A stretch of 64,000 nucleotides of DNA. Origin: Impatiens glandulifera (lineage: Eukaryota > Streptophyta > Magnoliopsida > Ericales > Balsaminaceae). The position numbers and the translations under genes are program-made. Under the pieces are notes generated by a model. That model made no database searches, had not been told where the DNA came from, and saw only the letters and a list, made by a program, of their open reading frames with translations. The stretch is taken from positions 16,871,889-16,935,888 of the forward strand of contig NC_061864.1 of assembly GCF_907164915.1 (NCBI RefSeq), written 5' to 3'. Positions 1 to 13,376 of the stretch are shown here, piece after piece (position 1 is the first letter of the stretch; the number at the start of each line of letters is the position of its first letter).

Positions 1-1880
1 AGTATAACAAAATATCAATTTGACGAATGTGTATTGATTATAGGAAATTAAACTTAACAACAATAAAAGACAAATATCCAATACCTTTGGTTGAAGATTT
101 ATTTGATGAACTTCATGGCAATTCATAATTTTCCAAGCTCGATTTACGATTGAGCTTTAATCAAATACGCATGAAACAAGAAGATATCCTTAAGACCGCC
201 TAGCCATTATGAATTTGTGGTTATGCCATTCAGACTTACAAATGCGCCATCGACATTCCAAAATCAGATGAATATAAATACTTAAATTTATTGTTTTTTC
301 GATGATATACTAATATATAGTAAATACATGGGCACACATTTAAAACATTTGCGTACTACCTTCAAAATGTTACGACATCATACACTCTTTCAAAATTCAA
401 AGCAATTACAAATTGGAAGAGACAACAATGATAACAATTAAGGGGTTTCTTAGGTCATACCGGATACTATTGTAGATTTATTCACAATTATAAAGACGTG
501 ACCAATATTAACACAACTCCTAAAGAAAGACCAATTCACATGGACATCAGAAGCACAACGAGCCTTTAAAAATTTTAAAGGTATCACCACGACACAACCT
601 GTTTTGGCTTTACCTAATTTCGAAGATGTGTTTGTTGTAGAAACAAATGTTTGCGATTATGATATGTTATCAATATTAATGCAGAAAGGCAAACCAATAG
701 ATTTTATTAGTAAATGTCTTTCTTCGAAGATTCAAGCCCTGCCAACATATGAAAAATAATTGTTAGCTTTAATTAATGTAGTAATCAAATGAAAACTGTA
801 TCTTCAATTCAAACCATTTGTTATAAAAACTGATCATGAACCATTGAAACATCTGTTGAACAAAAAATACATCATCCTGGTCAAAGAAAGATGGCTATAC
901 AAATTGATCAGATTTGATTATATTGTTTAATACAAGAAAAGATGTGAAAATAAGACAGCTGATTCATTATCTATGCAACAACAACCTAAATGTAACACCA
1001 TTATATCTTTCACCTCAAAATTATTACAACAGGTAGCAAAATTATGGAATCAAGATCTAAACATATCATTCATCATCAAAGACTTAGAAAGTTCTCTCCA
1101 AAGTCATCCATGTTACACATGAAATTTGGATAGCTCTGAAAACACGATAAATTAGTGGTTGGATATGATATTACATTACACAATACGATTATTAACTTAT
1201 TATATTACCAATTTACCAAAAACTCAAAATGACATATTTTTGAAATGAGATGAGGAAGGATGTTCGAAATTTTGTTCGTCAATGTTTAACCTGTCAATAA
1301 AACAAGTATGATAATACATGTCCAAGCTGCTTGATACAACCGCTTCCAATATCTCGATCAATATAGTCTTCAGTTTCCATGAATTTCATCGAAGCATCAC
1401 CTAATTCGCGTAGGAAAACAATCATATTTGTTGTTGTTGATCGACTTTCCAAAATGACGCATTTCGCAGCAATGAGTCACTCTTTCATAATATCCATAGT
1501 GGTCTGTTGTTACAATGATTACATCTATAAATTACATAGGATGCCACTTACAATTGTAAGTGATCATGATAAAAATAATTTTAAAATTTTTTGGAAAGAA
1601 TTTTTGAAATTGTAGAGTGTCGAACAATTCCTATCATTGGCCTACCATCCACAAATAGACAGACAAACAAAAGTGGTTAATCGTTGTTTACAACTTACTT
1701 ACATTGTATGGTCGGTTAAAAACCCAAGGAATGGATGTTTTGGTTGTCCTTGGTAGAATGATGGTTTAACACATCTTTTCATTCAGGAACACAAATAACA
1801 TCATTTATGGAAAATCACCTCCTGTCCATATTTCATACATAGCTGGTGTAGGAAAATCTTCCTTGATCAATTAAAGAACT
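1..1880 (+). mobile_element. Decayed Ty3/gypsy pol fragment (RT, RNase H, integrase), cut by the left edge
   Basis: Translating across several stops and frame changes gives the order expected of a Ty3/gypsy pol. Positions 20-330 read as reverse transcriptase (CIDYRKLN, then VMPFRLTNAPSTFQ, then FFDDILIYSK). Positions 600-965 read as RNase H (FVIKTDHEPLKHLLN). Positions 1260-1870 read as integrase, including a zinc-finger remnant and the core VVVDRLSKMTHFAAM, TIVSDHDKN and AYHPQIDRQTKVVNR. gag, protease and the 5' LTR would lie left of the window. The many stops show it is dead. Assignment to Ty3/gypsy rests on the RT-RH-INT order and is secure; the lineage is not determined. Confidence 0.85.
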
Positions 1881-2309
1881 GAGAAATTTAACAATTACAA
1901 GCAACCACAAAGCAAATGCAACAACACAAGATTTGTATCGGAGTTCGACCCAAAAATTGGTCTATGTCTCCGTCGAGCTCTATTAGGATTTCGATTCCAC
2001 TATCATAATTAAACGTTTCAATTACACACTTGATCTTTATATATCACTCACATTTTTTCTCTATTTTTCTCTTGTGTGAATTACTTATCTATTTATATAT
2101 AAACAACTTGTCTCAACTCTCTTAACAACTTAAGCCTTCAGATCTTCCTCACCGTTTGATCGTGCACTTCCACCGAGCTCATGACATGTGTAGGATTGAG
2201 CTTGGACACTTCATTTAAACTGGGCCTGACCCATCAACTCAATATCGACAATCTCCACCTTGGGTTGACGGGTCGTTCTTTTGTTCTAGTGGAATCAAAT
2301 ATGTTCATC
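1881..2309. other. Interval between two retroelement fragments; possible copia 3' LTR
   Basis: No coding region is recognisable. The stretch lies just downstream of the RNase H end of the (-) copia fragment, where its 3' LTR would be expected, but no second LTR copy is present in the window to prove it. Confidence 0.3.
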
Positions 2310-4150
2310 ACTTCATTGCTCGAAACTTTCATTGCAATATGTCTCTTGAACTTTAAGAAAATCCAAACAACGTCTGAATTTACTCAGAGGTAGGTAGTAC
2401 ATTAGTTTCAACATCAGTTGGGTTGTTTTCTGTTCCAACATTGCTGATTGAAACCACCCTTGTGTTATCTTCTCTCGAATGAAATGGTGCTTGATATCCA
2501 TTGTTTTGTTAGTCATGAAACACGGGATTTTTGCACAAGTGTAGTGCACTTTGGATATCTGTGAACATTGTTGCAGATCCTTCGAACATCTTTAGTTTTT
2601 GCAGCAGACCCTGAATCCACATTGCTTCTTTTATAACTTCAGTTGTTGCGATATATTCGTCTTTTGTTGTTGATATAACCAATATAGATTGCAATTGACT
2701 TTTCCAACTGATACAGTTACCATTCATCAAAAAAAATCAAAAAAGCCGAAATTGATTTTCTTGAGTCTTTATCTCCCACATAGTTTGAGTCCACGTAACC
2801 AATTACACTAACCTTTGCAACACTTTTTTTCTTATAAAATATCCCCACATTAGTAGTTGAGGCTATGTATCTTAGTAACCACATAATTGTGAGCCAATGT
2901 TCACGGCCTGGACTCACCATAAACCTGCTCAAGACATTAATTGCATGTGCCAAGTCTGGCCTGGTACAGACCTTTGAGTACATCACAGACCCAACTGCAC
3001 TCGAATACAGAACCTTGTCCATGTAAGTCTGATCTGACCTGATTTTTTTCGACTTCACAGACGACATCAAATACTGATTCGTGATCGACAACTTTGTTGG
3101 CTTGACTTCTCGAATCTCGAATTTTTCAATCACCTTCTCGAGATAGCCCTATTGGCTGAGAGTCATTACATCGTTCTTCCTGTCTCCACTAATCCTTATT
3201 CATAAAATCTTAACAGTTTTGCCTAAGTCCTTCGTATCAAACTCGGAACTTAGAATAGTTTTCAACTTCTTCACACTTAAAGTTTCTTTGCTGATTAGTA
3301 CGTATCATATCATCTACATATAACAGAAGATAATCAATTTTAAGTATACTCTTCCCTCTAAAGTATAAACAAGTATCATAGTTCTCCTTATAAAGTCTTG
3401 TTGAGTAATAAACGAATCAAGCCGTAGGTATCACTGTCTCGGTGATTGTTTGAGTCCATACAATGACTTCCTAAGCAAACACACCATGTTCTTCTTTTGC
3501 TGAACTTTGAACCCTTCTGGCTGTTTCATGAAGATAGTTTCATTTAAATTTCAATAAAGAAATGCAGTTTTAACATCCATTTGTTCTAGCTCGAGATTGA
3601 AATGAGTTATCAGCGAGAGTATGATTCAAATGATTTTGTACTTGACAACTGGTGAGAATATCTCATTATAGTCTACTCCTTTTTTAGAGAACCCTTAACA
3701 TCTAATCTTTCTTTGTACTTGACCCATTCCTGAATCAAAATACCTTTCTTGATCTTATATATCAATTTGCACTTGATCACATATTGTTTGACATGCCTCA
3801 GAACAATCTCCCAAGTTGAATTCTTATAAAGAGAATTCATTTCTTCCTTTATAGCTTCCATCCACTTGGATCTATCACTAGAACTTACAGCCTCTTTGAA
3901 TTCTTCCGACTCAGTTATGTCTAATTCAACTGCTGTCATAAACGCATATATCAACATATCAATATAAGTCGAGAACCCATACCTCTGGGTGGTTTTGGTT
4001 GCCTCTTTTCCCTGTCCATTGTGAGTTGATAACTAGCTTCCAACTGATCTGTAACTTACTTGTATTGTGCTACAACATGTTCATCATCTTTACCAGTAAA
4101 CTCTTCATGATTATCAACAACCATTTCAGTGTCTTGGTTTGAAACCAATA
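2310..4150 (-). mobile_element. Decayed Ty1/copia pol fragment (RT and RNase H)
   Basis: Read on the minus strand, 4060-3680 gives the start of a copia reverse transcriptase (PKPPRGMGS, then FKEAVSSSDRSKWMEAIKEE). 3133-2720 gives the RT/RNase H junction (YSSAVGSVMYSKVCTRPDLA, then GYVDSNYVGDKDSRKS). 2730-2310 gives the RNase H end (STTKDEYIATTEVIKEAMW, CKNPVFHD, DIKHHFIREKI). These are hallmark copia motifs in the correct order. Frameshifts and stops between the pieces make it inactive. The integrase and gag portions are absent or unrecognisable. It lies in opposite orientation to the gypsy fragment on its left. Confidence 0.85.
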
Positions 4151-6498
4151 GCTCCACCTGACTATGATCCCCTGTATTACTCTCCTTTGATCAGTACCAC
4201 CAACTTGCTGAAACATTAATGAAATTGAATCTGCATTTGTCCCTACTCATACATGAGTCACCATGATTAGTACTGTGTTTGTGAAAGAGACACACAAGAT
4301 CCCCTTCATTGAACTCTACGTTATTCAACTACTAATTAGCTAAATTAAAACGGTTGTCGTTAAAATAATTTATTTGTAAAATAATTGACAACGATTATTA
4401 CACTCATCAGCTTATTCTAGGATTTAGTGCTGAAATTCTTATCAGTCTTGCTTATGTTTTCTCGTCAATAGTCCTTTCATTTATGGTTTTGATCGCAACA
4501 TGGCAGGTATGATGTGTTGTTAACTTTAAACCATGATTATAAATTTAAAAACACATTTTATGCATATTTCTAATTTACACATGGATCTAGATAAAATCAC
4601 AATTTAAAAATTTTATATACATTAACAAGAACTTTTTTTTCAATTATGTTTTAACTTTTTGATGAGTGAATGATTTTGTGCATTGATTGTATTTGCAGAT
4701 GATATTAAGAAAACTAAAATAAAAATTTCTGAATTATGAATACAAACTGTGTTTGTGCAGATTTTTAGTTATAAATCTTTTTAGTGTATTTCATGCTCGT
4801 ATTTTAAACGAAAAATATAGCATCCATGTGACAATATTGCTTTCTTCTCATTTATTAGTAATCAAATATCTAACACAATATTTTAATCATTTGAATTTTG
4901 TTACCTGAATAGTAGAGCAAAGTCAAGCAAGGATATCCTGTTTTGCTGAATAGAGCGCCTACTGCTATCGGTCGTTCATACACAATGATTGGTTATCCGT
5001 TAGCATCAGAAACAAAAAAAATCTAAACACTTTTCGCGTGAAAAGATAAAAAATAATGTGCAAATTTGGTTTGAACCGTTATAATCATGAGACATGAATC
5101 ATGTGACTACTATTAAAGGATAAAAATGATGTTGAAGCTTACATCCACATGTTTATGAAGATTCTTAATGTGTGTTCATACTTGTCTAGTAGTGAAAACT
5201 AGTTTAAATATATAAAAAAAAATGTTTTCTGTAGCGTTAAAGATAATGGAATTGACATGAGTGTTACCTTTTTATATTTAAAAATAGATTTTGCAACTTA
5301 TTTATTTTATCACTAATTCGTGTTATCCTAGTCTGAAATAAAAAAAATGTCTGTTATATCAAACAAAAAAAACATAACTGTTATTAAAAATCGAACTTTA
5401 CCCATTCTACAATGCTACTATGTGTTATAAACTCTTTGTTGTCTAAAGTTTACATAGACAAAATCTGGTTGAAACTGCAACCACTCTGGCAAAGTCTTTG
5501 ATGGCTCAAACGGTTAAATATTCCATACTTAGAAATAAAACTCACATTAGTCATATGTTGGATCATAAGACAATACACAAATAAAGCAATGAACAAACAT
5601 ATACATACAATAGTCATTGATGATAATTATAACATGAGCTATAGATGAAATGATTTAGAATTATCAAAAACATTATTAGAAAACACACTATATGATCTCC
5701 ATACAAAAGTAAATTGTATATTATATTGAAAATAAGTAGAAAACTTATAGGTAATATATACAATAGCAAAGATAAACCTGACTTGGTTGGCATCATGAAG
5801 TGCTTCAACCTCATATTATACTAGTATGGAAGAATGTCCTACATAGCTAAGTGGATGAACTCGAAAACACAATATGACAATAATTCCTAGACTCAAGAAA
5901 CACAAATCGATAGAAAACGCATAGATCAATCCCACCATTATGCTAGTAGTAATCGTTTACTATGCCTTCATCAATCAAATACTTCGTCCCCTTGAGACCT
6001 CCTTTACAATTCTTGGAATAGAATGTAATCTTCATTCCATTTGTTATTTCCTACTTAAGCCCGGAGCTAATTCAAGTAATGAGATGACTATCTACGCTCT
6101 AAACAAAAACCCTAAAAAATTAAGGAGAAATTAAGTTTCAATTAGCTTGAAAGTCGTTCAAATTTTTTAGTTTTCGCTGTAGCAGTTTCCTTAAGCGTCG
6201 TAAAGAAAGACAAACAAGCGAACTTTAAGTTATAGGAACAAAAATGTAAAGAAATACGAATAGTAACCGGTTCTTTTTATCTAATCAGACCCACAAATTG
6301 ACCCGAACTATCGTGAACTCATTTATTCTCACACCAAGATCCGATTTTCGATATAGTCGAGGACCCGACTATCTAGAATTAATGAATATTATATTATATT
6401 GATAGGTATAATTCTCATCCACGTATTCATATGATGTTTATACTACTAATATACCAATTTCTACCCAAAATCAGAACTGTAGACCTAATTGCAAAGAA
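4151..6498. other. Intergenic, no gene recognised; SKIP1 promoter side
   Basis: About 2.3 kb of AT-rich sequence with only short unconvincing open frames. The last few hundred bases would hold the SKIP1 promoter and leader; I see no distinctive element that I can name with confidence. Confidence 0.6.
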
Positions 6499-7937
6499 AT
6501 GGAGGATAGTGGAGAAGGGGAAGAAAGAAGGTCCAACTGGGCCGAGTTAACTAATGTTTGCCTCATCGACATCTTCTCGCGACTCACTCCTGAGAATCGA
6601 TGGAACAGTGCCATGTCTGTATGCAAGTCATGGCTTGAAGCATGCAAGGACCCTACACTCAACACGGTCGTTAATCTCGAACCTCGCTTCGAATCGACCG
6701 AAGACTCGCCTGGATTGTGGACCCCTGAGTTCGAGCGTCGAGTTGATGCCATGCTGCGTTCCATCGTTGAATGGAGCGATGGTTCCCTGAAAGAGATCCG
6801 AGTCAGACACTGCTCTGATTTCTCCCTCTCTTTCGCAGCTGAGAGGTAAGTAGTTTTCTATCATAAACCATTTCTTTTTTGTTTGCTTGAATCCATAGAA
6901 ACCTATTCTAGATCTGTACAGTCTTGATCAATTTAGTCAGAATGAATCAGCTTCCCCTGTTTGTTATCTTGATCGTTGGCTTCATATTTGAAAACACTTC
7001 TTATGTCAGATTTCTTGTGGGTCCAAATAGAATCACTCTTTGAATAAAGAAATAGTTATTTTTCATTTCACCTTGTTTGATCTAGGGTTCTTTGAATAAT
7101 CAGCTGGTTATGTCTGAATAACCTCTTGTTTGATATAGGGTTCTTTAAATAATCAAGAGGTTATATTTCTAAATAACCTTGTTTGAAGGTTATTGAAAAC
7201 CCTAATTGTTGATTGTATAATGGGTTATTTGAAAATTTTAAACTCACATAACCCACATCAAACAAGACCTTAGCATGACACTAATTCAAAAATATGTGGG
7301 TTGTTTTTTGTTTCTCATGTAGGTATAGGCTTAAATTCAGTTCTATTGTTTTTGTTATCTCAGGTGTACTGGTCTGGAGATTCTTTCGATTATGAGCAGT
7401 GCCCGAGTAACCGATGAATGCATGTCAAGAGTAGCCTTCAATTGTCCAAAGCTGACTGAGCTTGATGTTAGCTACTGTCATGAAATATCTCATGAATCCT
7501 TGGCTTTGATTGGGAAGAGTTGCCCTAATCTGAAAACTCTGAGAAGAAACTTAATGAACTGGTTAGATCCTTCTCAGTATACAGAAATAGTTCCCCTTGA
7601 CTATCTGAATGCTTGTCCTCAAGATGGGGATTCTGAGGCTGCAGCAATAGGGAAGTATATGCCTAATCTCAAGCACCTTGAAATTAGGTTTTCAAAGATA
7701 ACAGTTAATGGTATTAATTTTATATGTCAAGGATGTCCAAGCCTCGAGTATTTGGACGTTTCTGGGTGTGCTAATGTTACTGGTGGGGATATTGATATCG
7801 CGGTAGAAAACTTGAAGAACTTGGAGGTTATCAAGAAGGTTAACTACTATATCCCGAGAATGGCCGTCCATTTGGAAAGATATGGTCATTGGAGTTTGTA
7901 TGATGCAAGGTTTCAAATGGATAATTTCCGTATTTAA
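6499..7937 (+). CDS. SKIP1: SKIP1-like F-box/LRR protein (SCF ubiquitin-ligase subunit)
   Basis: Two exons: 6499-6845 and 7364-7937, splicing at GAG|GTAAGT and CTCAG|GTG, give 306 residues. The N-terminal F-box is visible (WAELTNVCLIDIFSRLTPEN, then VCKSWLEACKDPTLN). Cysteine-containing leucine-rich repeats follow (CPKLTELDVSYCHEISHESL, then MPNLKHLEIRFSKI, then CPSLEYLDVSGCANV). The end, ERYGHWSLYDARFQ, matches my memory of Arabidopsis SKIP1 (At5g57900) nearly residue for residue, and the length agrees (about 300). Family knowledge: SKIP1 binds the SKP1-like adaptor ASK through the F-box and presents substrates to a CUL1 ubiquitin ligase; its substrates are not known to me. No frameshift or missing exon is seen. 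The first ATG of the frame is used, a few codons before the conserved region. The intron carries a MITE. Confidence 0.95.
7072..7274. mobile_element. MITE-like inverted-repeat element in the SKIP1 intron
   Basis: The left end CCTTGTTTGATCTAGGG and the right end, read on the minus strand as TCTTGTTTGATGTGGG, form imperfect terminal inverted repeats. An internal second copy (CTCTTGTTTGATATAGGG) starts near 7122, suggesting a compound or nested insertion. The same terminal motif occurs in three eIFiso4G intron elements. No clear target duplication was found. Confidence 0.5.
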
Positions 7938-8349
7938 TCTCCTGAGTATCTCACCGCTACAATCAATGTGTGTTTTCAGTAGCAATAAGACGAAAGCTTG
8001 AACTTCTCTCTGGTTGGTTTCTGTTTGGAAGCTCAGCACAAACTTTGTATGATCAATGTGTATGTATGAATGTTTGGAGGATTAGTTATGCCGTCGTTTT
8101 GAGTCAATGATTTTCCAATTATGTTTTATGTGAAGATCTGAAAATAATCCTGTGATATATTCTACCCAACCCCCAAGAGAACCATAACAAGGCATTTTAT
8201 GATATGTAACCGTAATTTTCTAGCAAAAGAAAAGAAAAAAAAAGTATAGGATTTAGAAGTTGAAAGGGGGAACTCACATTATACGAAGTTTTAAAACAAA
8301 CGAGAGTTCAGAGAAAGAAAATAGGAACTTCATCAATCTCTAGTTGCGG
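7938..8349. other. SKIP1 3' flank
   Basis: 3' untranslated region and flank of SKIP1; no gene seen. Confidence 0.5.
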
Positions 8350-8998
8350 TTTTATCAATACCTCTTCTTCAAAAGTTCAGTGACCTCACCGAATTCAAAC
8401 ATAATGTTTATTCTTATTTCCCCAAGCCACAAACGTCTCCGGGTGTTAAAGAATTAGTGCCACTGCATCTTCCCATGAATTATCTTCGATCTGACCATTT
8501 AATCAGCACCTGAAGACGTCCTCCGTCTTCTATGGTCACTTCCCTTTCCATCTAGAATGTCCTCCGGAATTCCATTAGGCAAATTCAAGCTTAGAATTTC
8601 TTCCACTCTACTCGGCTTTCCCTTGTACTTCTTCAGCTGAGAGATGTGAAAAGAGATTATGTATCTTTGCCTCTTGACCTAATTCCAATCGGTATGTCAC
8701 TTCTCCAATTTGTTCTATAACACGAAAATGTCCAAAGTACAATTTGTGATATTTCTTTCAGATAGATAACTGACAGTAGAGGTGGAGCTTAACAAGAATC
8801 CAGTCATCCACTGCAAATTCCGCTTCTTTTCTATGTTTTTCTTGTACTTCATTCAAAATTGAGATATTGTCAAATGAAACTTGAGAAGTTGAAGTGTTTC
8901 CTCCCTCGATTGAAGAGTTTGGTTAATATATCTTCAACTCTCGAGTCACCACTAGTGGTTTATAATTATATATTACTTCAAAAGAGAAGTTTGGTTGG
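8350..8998 (-). mobile_element. Older Ty3/gypsy, integrase C-terminal half (left flank of the nested insertion)
   Basis: Minus-strand translation reads NFSFEVIYNYKPLVV next to the insertion. It continues with EAEFAVDDWILVKLHLY, then YRLELGQEAKIHNLFSHL and SQLKKYKGKP, which is the classic gypsy integrase C-terminal order ('GD.V.VKL..YRQ' then 'AYRL.LP....HPVFHVSQLK'). It contains stops. The matching N-terminal half lies at 14008-14610 on the other side of the (+) gypsy element, so the two are one element split by insertion. Confidence 0.8.
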
Positions 8999-9450
8999 TG
9001 TTATGAGAGCATTTTAAGGGTAGGTTTTCTAACCCTTAATAAGTCGGTATGTTCTGTAATTTTGTTTTTAATAAGCTGTGCAAACAGCATGTTCTAGATT
9101 TGGAATAAGCTGGGTAACAACAAATAACAGTTCTTGTAGCAATTGATTAACTGCAACAGTTATAACAAAATGGGCAGAAATCATAAATTGTTGGCAAGAG
9201 GCCTTAAATACATGCTAAACAGGAATGGAAGAGACTACTGATAATTTGAAATCTCTTCGGGTAATTCTGAATCTCTCTCTACTCATATTTTAATTCTCTT
9301 CTAATTCAGTCTCATCTTTTTATCGATTGCAGGTCTTGCAATCTTTCTCATTCTCTACTCACCTAAACTCTCATCTCATATACTCTGCAGTTACTAAGGT
9401 ACTGCCTAATATAGACTACATATTGTAACAGTATAATTCTCATTATATCA
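8999..9450 (+). repeat. 5' LTR of the gypsy element
   Basis: Begins TG and ends CA, 452 bp, and aligns along its length with 13358-14007 except for a SINE inserted in the latter. Shared blocks include the start, the segment CTCTTCTAATYCAGTCTCAT and the end TAAGGTACTGCCTAAT. Confidence 0.88.
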
Positions 9451-9451
9451 T

Positions 9452-9463
9452 TGGTATCAGATC
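9452..9463 (+). other. Primer-binding site (initiator-Met tRNA type)
   Basis: TGGTATCAGATC begins two bases after the 5' LTR. It differs in one base from the usual plant tRNA-iMet PBS TGGTATCAGAGC. Confidence 0.85.
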
Positions 9464-9509
9464 AACGCTCTTGGTATTATGGTGGAAACGCGAATGGAGT
9501 GAGAATTGA

Positions 9510-12500
9510 ATGAGAGAGGCGATTATGACATCAATGAACGATGCACTTAGACGACTAATTCCAGCGTCCGGTAGCAATAATCCAGAACCAAGAGGCAAAA
9601 GTGGAGGTGACTACGGAGGTGAACGCCAACCTGATCGCAGACGTGGCGAGGGAAAAAGATACCGGGGTGAACATCCTGAAGATAGGGAACAACGTGATTA
9701 TATCTATCAACCACCGACGAGACTGTCAAAAATGAATTTTCCAAATTTAATGGTGACGAGTGGATAACTAGATATATGAAGTGGATATGTTTTTTTAGGT
9801 GGATCACACGTTCGAAGAATAAAATCTAAAATATACTTGTGCACACTTAAAGGAGCGAGTCCGATGTTGGTTCAATTCATATCTATAACACAAGCTACTA
9901 CTAGGAAAAGCTATGACCTGGCAAGAGTTAAAGGCGTTGGTACTAAAAGAGTTTGGCACGAGTGAATTTGATGATCCGCTAAACGAATAGAAATATCTTA
10001 AACAGTCAACATCGGTTAAGGAATTTGGTAAGAAGTATTTGGATATCATTTACAAGTTACCACACCTTACTTAAGAATATTCAATTAAAGGCTATTTAAA
10101 CGGATTAAAAGAGGAGATTGCAAATCCAATCAGAATTCAAAAATCGGGGTCATTATCGAAGGTTATGGGACTAAATTGCAATAGAGGACAAATAATAAAT
10201 TACATGAGACAGTGTGTGATTCGTTGGTATGAAGGGGTTATCTAGAAAATAAAAGAAGTTCACTACTGTCTAATCCTAAACAACTTGCATTTGGCAGCAG
10301 AAGCAACTACTCAGGAGGCTATAATCGATCAGGTATGAGTACTTTTACTAGTGCTGTTAATAATGGAATATTGCCGAAACTAGCAGTCACTAATCAGAGT
10401 TCTCGGAGATTTAATACCGACCAGAAAACTTTGGATGAGAGAAGAAGGAATTCAATGTTTTTATTGTGAAGAAAAAAGTGAAAATATGGGCATAAATGCA
10501 AGTCCGGGCCTGTGGTTATGATTATTGAATTGATAGAAGCTTCTTTACCCGAGACAGATATGCAGAACCAGAGAAGGGATCTGCTTTATCGAAGTTTAGC
10601 TATGATCACTGAATTTGTTTGAAGGAAGGAGCGCAGACCGTCAGCTTGAGACCTTACAGATATACTACTCTTCAATAATATGAAATAGAATGCATGATCA
10701 ATGAAATATTGGAGGAAATGAGTGCTTAGAAAAGGTTATAGCATATTTCTTCCTCGGTGGCACTTGTCAAGAAGAAAGATCAGAGTTGGAGATTATGCAT
10801 TTATTATCGAAGATTAAACGATGTAACCATTATGATAAACTTCTAATCATTTAATTGAAGAGTTGATGAATGAATTACATGATAGCTATATTTTTTAAAA
10901 TTGGATCTGCGTGCGGGTTATCATCAAGTGAGAATGCATGAATGTGACATTTGTAAATCTGCATTTAAAACTCATGAGGGCATTATGGATTTGTAGTAAT
11001 TTCATTTAAGTTAACCAACGCCCCTTCGACATTCCAAAGGCTGATGAATTAAATTTGAAACCTCACCTAAGAAAGTTTGTCTTAGTCTTCTTTGATGACA
11101 TTTTAATCTATAATAGGAATTTGAATGAACAATTGAAGCATTTGAGGCTGGTTTTTGAACGGTTGGTTTTGAAATATTCAAAATGTGTTTTTATTTTTCG
11201 AGAGATTGACTATTTGGGCCATGTGATTTCACAAGAAGGGGTAGTTGTGGACATGTCTAAAATCGTAACAATTGAATTGTGGCCACAACCGAGTAATCTG
11301 AAACAAGTGAAGGTTTTTTTTGGGACTCACGAGTTATTACAAAAGGTTCATAAAGAATTATGAATACATTGTGGTCTCATTGACAGTTCTATTAAAAAAA
11401 GACAAGTTTGAATGGAATGAGGCAGCGACAAAGACCTTTAATTAGTTGAAAGGAGTAATGATGAGGCCATCGGTACTCAAGCTTCCAAATTTCGAGAAAA
11501 AATTCGTCATTGAGACAGATGCAAGTAAAACAGGGGTGGGACCATTTTAATACAGCAAGAACATTCTGCTTTATTCATTAGTAAAGGGTTAAGGTCAAGA
11601 TTTCAAGTCTCATCAACATATGAACGGGAGATGTTGACAGTGTTACATGTGATTAAAAAATGAAGGAGTTACTTACATTTTAAGCCATTTGTGATTAAAA
11701 CTTATCACAAATCGCTTAAGCATCTATTGGATCAGAAAGTTAAACACCCGAGTCAAGAGAAGTGGTTATACAAATTGGTGGGATTCGATTTTTCAATACA
11801 ATATAAGAAGGGTAAAGAGAATGGGATAGCATATGCATTATCGAGACGTTTATGAGAGGGATCTTGCTCAGGAATATCAGAATTTTTATCAATTTTAATT
11901 AAAAAATTGAGAAATTGTGGAATCAAGATGTGAATTTAAAAAAGATCATTCCGACCTTGGGGACAGATCCGTTAGGGGTAAAAGCATCAAATGTCAGTTG
12001 CGTAAAGAAGAGCGTTTGTTGGTGGGTTGTGATAGAGATTTGAGAACTTATGTTATTTCAACAATGCATAATTCAATAGTAGGAGGACATTTAAGAGTAA
12101 TGGTCACATATTAGAAACTGTGTGAAGCCTATTTTTGGAGAGGAATGGAATGAGATATTAAAGAATTTGTGAGAAACTGTGTGGTTTGTCAGCAACAGAA
12201 ATGGGAGAATCAAGGGTATAAATGGTTGTTACAACCTTTGGCTATTCCTATATCAATTTGGAGTGATATTTTCATGGACTTCATTGAAGGTTTGCCTAAA
12301 GCCAATGGTTATTATGTTATTTTGTAGTGGTGGAAAGACTCTTCAAGATGGCTCATTTTGTTGGGTTGAAACACCCATTTTCTGCTAGTGATATTGCTCA
12401 AGTTTTCGTTCATGGATTCTATTTTATTTGCATGGAATGTCGTTAACCATTTGTAAATGATAGGAACAAAATCTTTGTGATTACTTTTTGAAAAGAATTG

Positions 12501-13376
12501 TGTAAATTGCAAAGTATTGAACAAACAATGTCATTAACATATCACCCACAAACAGATGGGCAGACATAAGTGGTTAATCGAAGCCTGAAAACTTATTTGC
12601 GATTTATGGTAGGTCAAAAACCTAAGTCATGGGTAAAGTGGTTTCCTATAGTTGAATGGTTATATAATACAAACTTCCACTCGGCAGCTTTATCTTCACC
12701 ATATGAAATCGTGTATGGTCAACCTCCACCAGTTCATCATCCATACTTAGTACAGGATTCAAGGATCGAGGCAGTGGACTGTAGTTTGTCGGAAAGGGAA
12801 GAGGCATTGAAACTTTTGAAGTTTTATTTGTAACGTGCACAACATCGAATGAAGCAGCAATTAGACAAGAGAATGGTAGACTGTGTTTACCAAGTAGGGG
12901 TGTTTGTAAAGTTGTAACCGTACAGACAGTTTTCGGTGAGAGGAAAAATGCATAAACTCAGCCCTAAGTTTTATGGACCCTTTCAAATAATAGAACGAGT
13001 GGGGAATTTAGCTTACAAGATTGATATTCCGTCTACAACAAAGATGCACAATGTCATTCACGTGTCTCAACACAAGAAAAATATGGGAAATGCAATAGTC
13101 AATCCCCATATTTCTATCCTATAAGAGGAAAACATTGTAGAACTATTGACAATTCTAGATGAGAGAGTTGGTTGGAAGGATGTAATTAGTATTGGACAAT
13201 TCTTGATCAGGTGGTCTAACGCTTCAAATGATGATGCTAATTGGGAAGAAGAGACATGGTTGATGACAAAGTTCCCTCAGTTTGTGTTGATAGTGCAAGA
13301 CACAACTTCTTTCAATCAACTTTTTCGTGTGCGAACAAGTATTGATGGGGAGGCTAATGTTATGAGAGCATTTTAG
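9510..13376 (+). pseudogene. Broken gag-pol of the gypsy element (gag, RT, RNase H, integrase, chromodomain)
   Basis: gag starts at 9510 (MREAIMTSMNDALRRL) and loses frame near 9765, where FNGDEW can still be read. A zinc knuckle (CFYCEE...GHKC) lies near 10456-10500. Reverse transcriptase covers about 10600-11363, with NAPSTFQRLMN and FFDDILIYN the best-preserved parts. RNase H lies at 11500-11850 (KSLKHLLDQKVKHPSQEKW). Integrase lies at 11990-12830 (CVVCQQQKWEN, then LYHPQTDGQT-like sequence near 12545, then WLYNTNFHSAALSSPYEIVY). 12936-13376 gives KLSPKFYGPFQIIERVGNLA, then HVSQHKK, then a chromodomain-like end (FLIRWSNASNDDANWEEETW). Multiple stops separate these blocks, so no functional polyprotein remains. 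Confidence 0.85.

Noticed and set aside
5614..6134. Short open frames upstream of SKIP1
   Set aside because: No recognisable domain, codon pattern or conserved context.
6471..6864. Open frames on both strands overlapping SKIP1 exon 1
   Set aside because: Shadows of the F-box exon, which has clear homology in the plus frame.
9510..13376. Considered as a recently active gypsy element
   Set aside because: Stops and frameshifts occur in every domain, and the LTRs differ at many positions besides the SINE.
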